From positions 1 through 8,884 of the forward strand of contig JAABQE010000245.1 of assembly GCA_011391655.1 (NCBI GenBank): a stretch of DNA of 8,884 nt, read 5' to 3'. The notes below the pieces were generated by a model. That model ran no database searches and was not told the DNA's origin. It was given only the letters and a program-made list of their open reading frames with translations. The translations under genes were made by a program, and so were the position numbers. Origin of the DNA: Hydrogenophilales bacterium. Its GTDB lineage: Bacteria > Pseudomonadota > Gammaproteobacteria > Burkholderiales > Thiobacillaceae. Positions 8,489 to 8,884 of this stretch are shown one piece after another (within the stretch, counting starts at the first letter, position 1; every line of letters starts with the position of its first letter).

Positions 8489-8884
8489 TCAATGACCGCC
8501 ACCCGCATCGGCGGGGGCAGAAGCAGTACGGGCTGTCATCAGCGATTTGCCGGGCGTGCCGACCAGCGCCATCTGCAAATCGGCATCGGCCAGCCAGTAG
8601 TCGCGCTGCGCGTCGATCGCGGCGTTGACCGCGCTGATCTGCGAGCGCGCGTCGGCCAGCAGTTCGAACACGCCAATCAGCATGCCGTTGTAGCGCAGCA
8701 GGGTTTCCTCGGAAATGCGCTGCTTCAGCGGCACCACCTCGTCGCGCAGATGGCGCGCAATGGCGTACTGGCTTTGCTGCATGGCATAGGCTTCACGCAC
8801 CTCGGAACGCGCGTTGACCGCCGTTTCGCGTGCGCGCGCCAGCGCCTGGCGGTAGCGTGCTTCGGCCTGCACCACGCGGGATTC
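8489..8884 (-). CDS. TolC/CusC-type outer-membrane efflux protein, C-terminal part (5' end outside window)
   Basis: This is the last 131 residues of an outer-membrane factor, the trimeric channel that carries substrates from a tripartite pump across the outer membrane. The frame is open to the window edge (it reads ESRVVQAEARY), so the gene begins beyond 8884. The visible part is the long helical hairpin of the second repeat: heptad-like Ala/Arg/Glu helices, then the family-typical segment with VVPLKQRISEETLLRYNGM, LIGVFELL and a DYWLADADLQMAL helix. It ends in a short Ala/Gly-rich tail, GGGH. The multicopper oxidase start codon is 14 bases after its stop codon, so both are likely on one mRNA. 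Copper or a related metal is the probable substrate, inferred only from the neighbours. Confidence 0.87.
   Translation of the reverse strand, partial: ESRVVQAEARYRQALARARETAVNARSEVREAYAMQQSQYAIARHLRDEVVPLKQRISEETLLRYNGMLIGVFELLADARSQISAVNAAIDAQRDYWLADADLQMALVGTPGKSLMTARTASAPADAGGGH

Overview
The window looks like chromosomal DNA of a betaproteobacterium. The evidence is the proteobacterial F1Fo operon order (B-E-F-H-A-G-D-C), subunits that align closely with those of E. coli as I remember them, the AtpC start [13 protein letters not shown], and GC-rich coding sequence. A lineage of the Nitrosomonadales/Gallionellaceae type would fit, but I cannot fix the genus from sequence alone.

Positions 1-6101 (+ strand) hold almost the whole ATP synthase operon: the 3' end of atpB (subunit a), then complete atpE (c), atpF (b), atpH (delta), atpA (alpha), atpG (gamma), atpD (beta) and atpC (epsilon). 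All key residues checked are present: the subunit a arginine, c Asp60, Walker A motifs in alpha and beta, the beta catalytic Glu180 and the alpha arginine finger Arg376. The enzyme should be a functional proton-driven ATP synthase. The spacers carry likely expression controls: a strongly T-rich leader before atpE, a small hairpin next to the atpA ribosome binding site, and a long GC-rich hairpin between atpD and atpC.

Positions 6102-6243 separate two convergent gene sets. They contain a 13-bp stem-loop with A-tract and T-tract flanks that can act as an intrinsic terminator in both directions (6124-6153).

Positions 6244-8884 (- strand) hold a compact copper-handling operon. In transcription order it encodes a TolC/CusC-type outer-membrane efflux protein (5' part outside the window), a Tat-exported multicopper oxidase with Met-rich segments, an exported type-1 cupredoxin, and a small CusF-like copper-binding protein. 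The genes are 14-15 nt apart or overlap by 4 nt, so they are probably translated from one mRNA. The products would bind Cu(I) in the periplasm, oxidise it to the less toxic Cu(II), and support export across the outer membrane. No inner-membrane pump, adaptor or regulator is visible here; these would have to lie upstream (beyond 8884) or elsewhere.

I found no clear new system. The points most worth a second look are the atpD-atpC hairpin, the organisation of the copper module, and the Trp-to-Met change in the CusF-like site.
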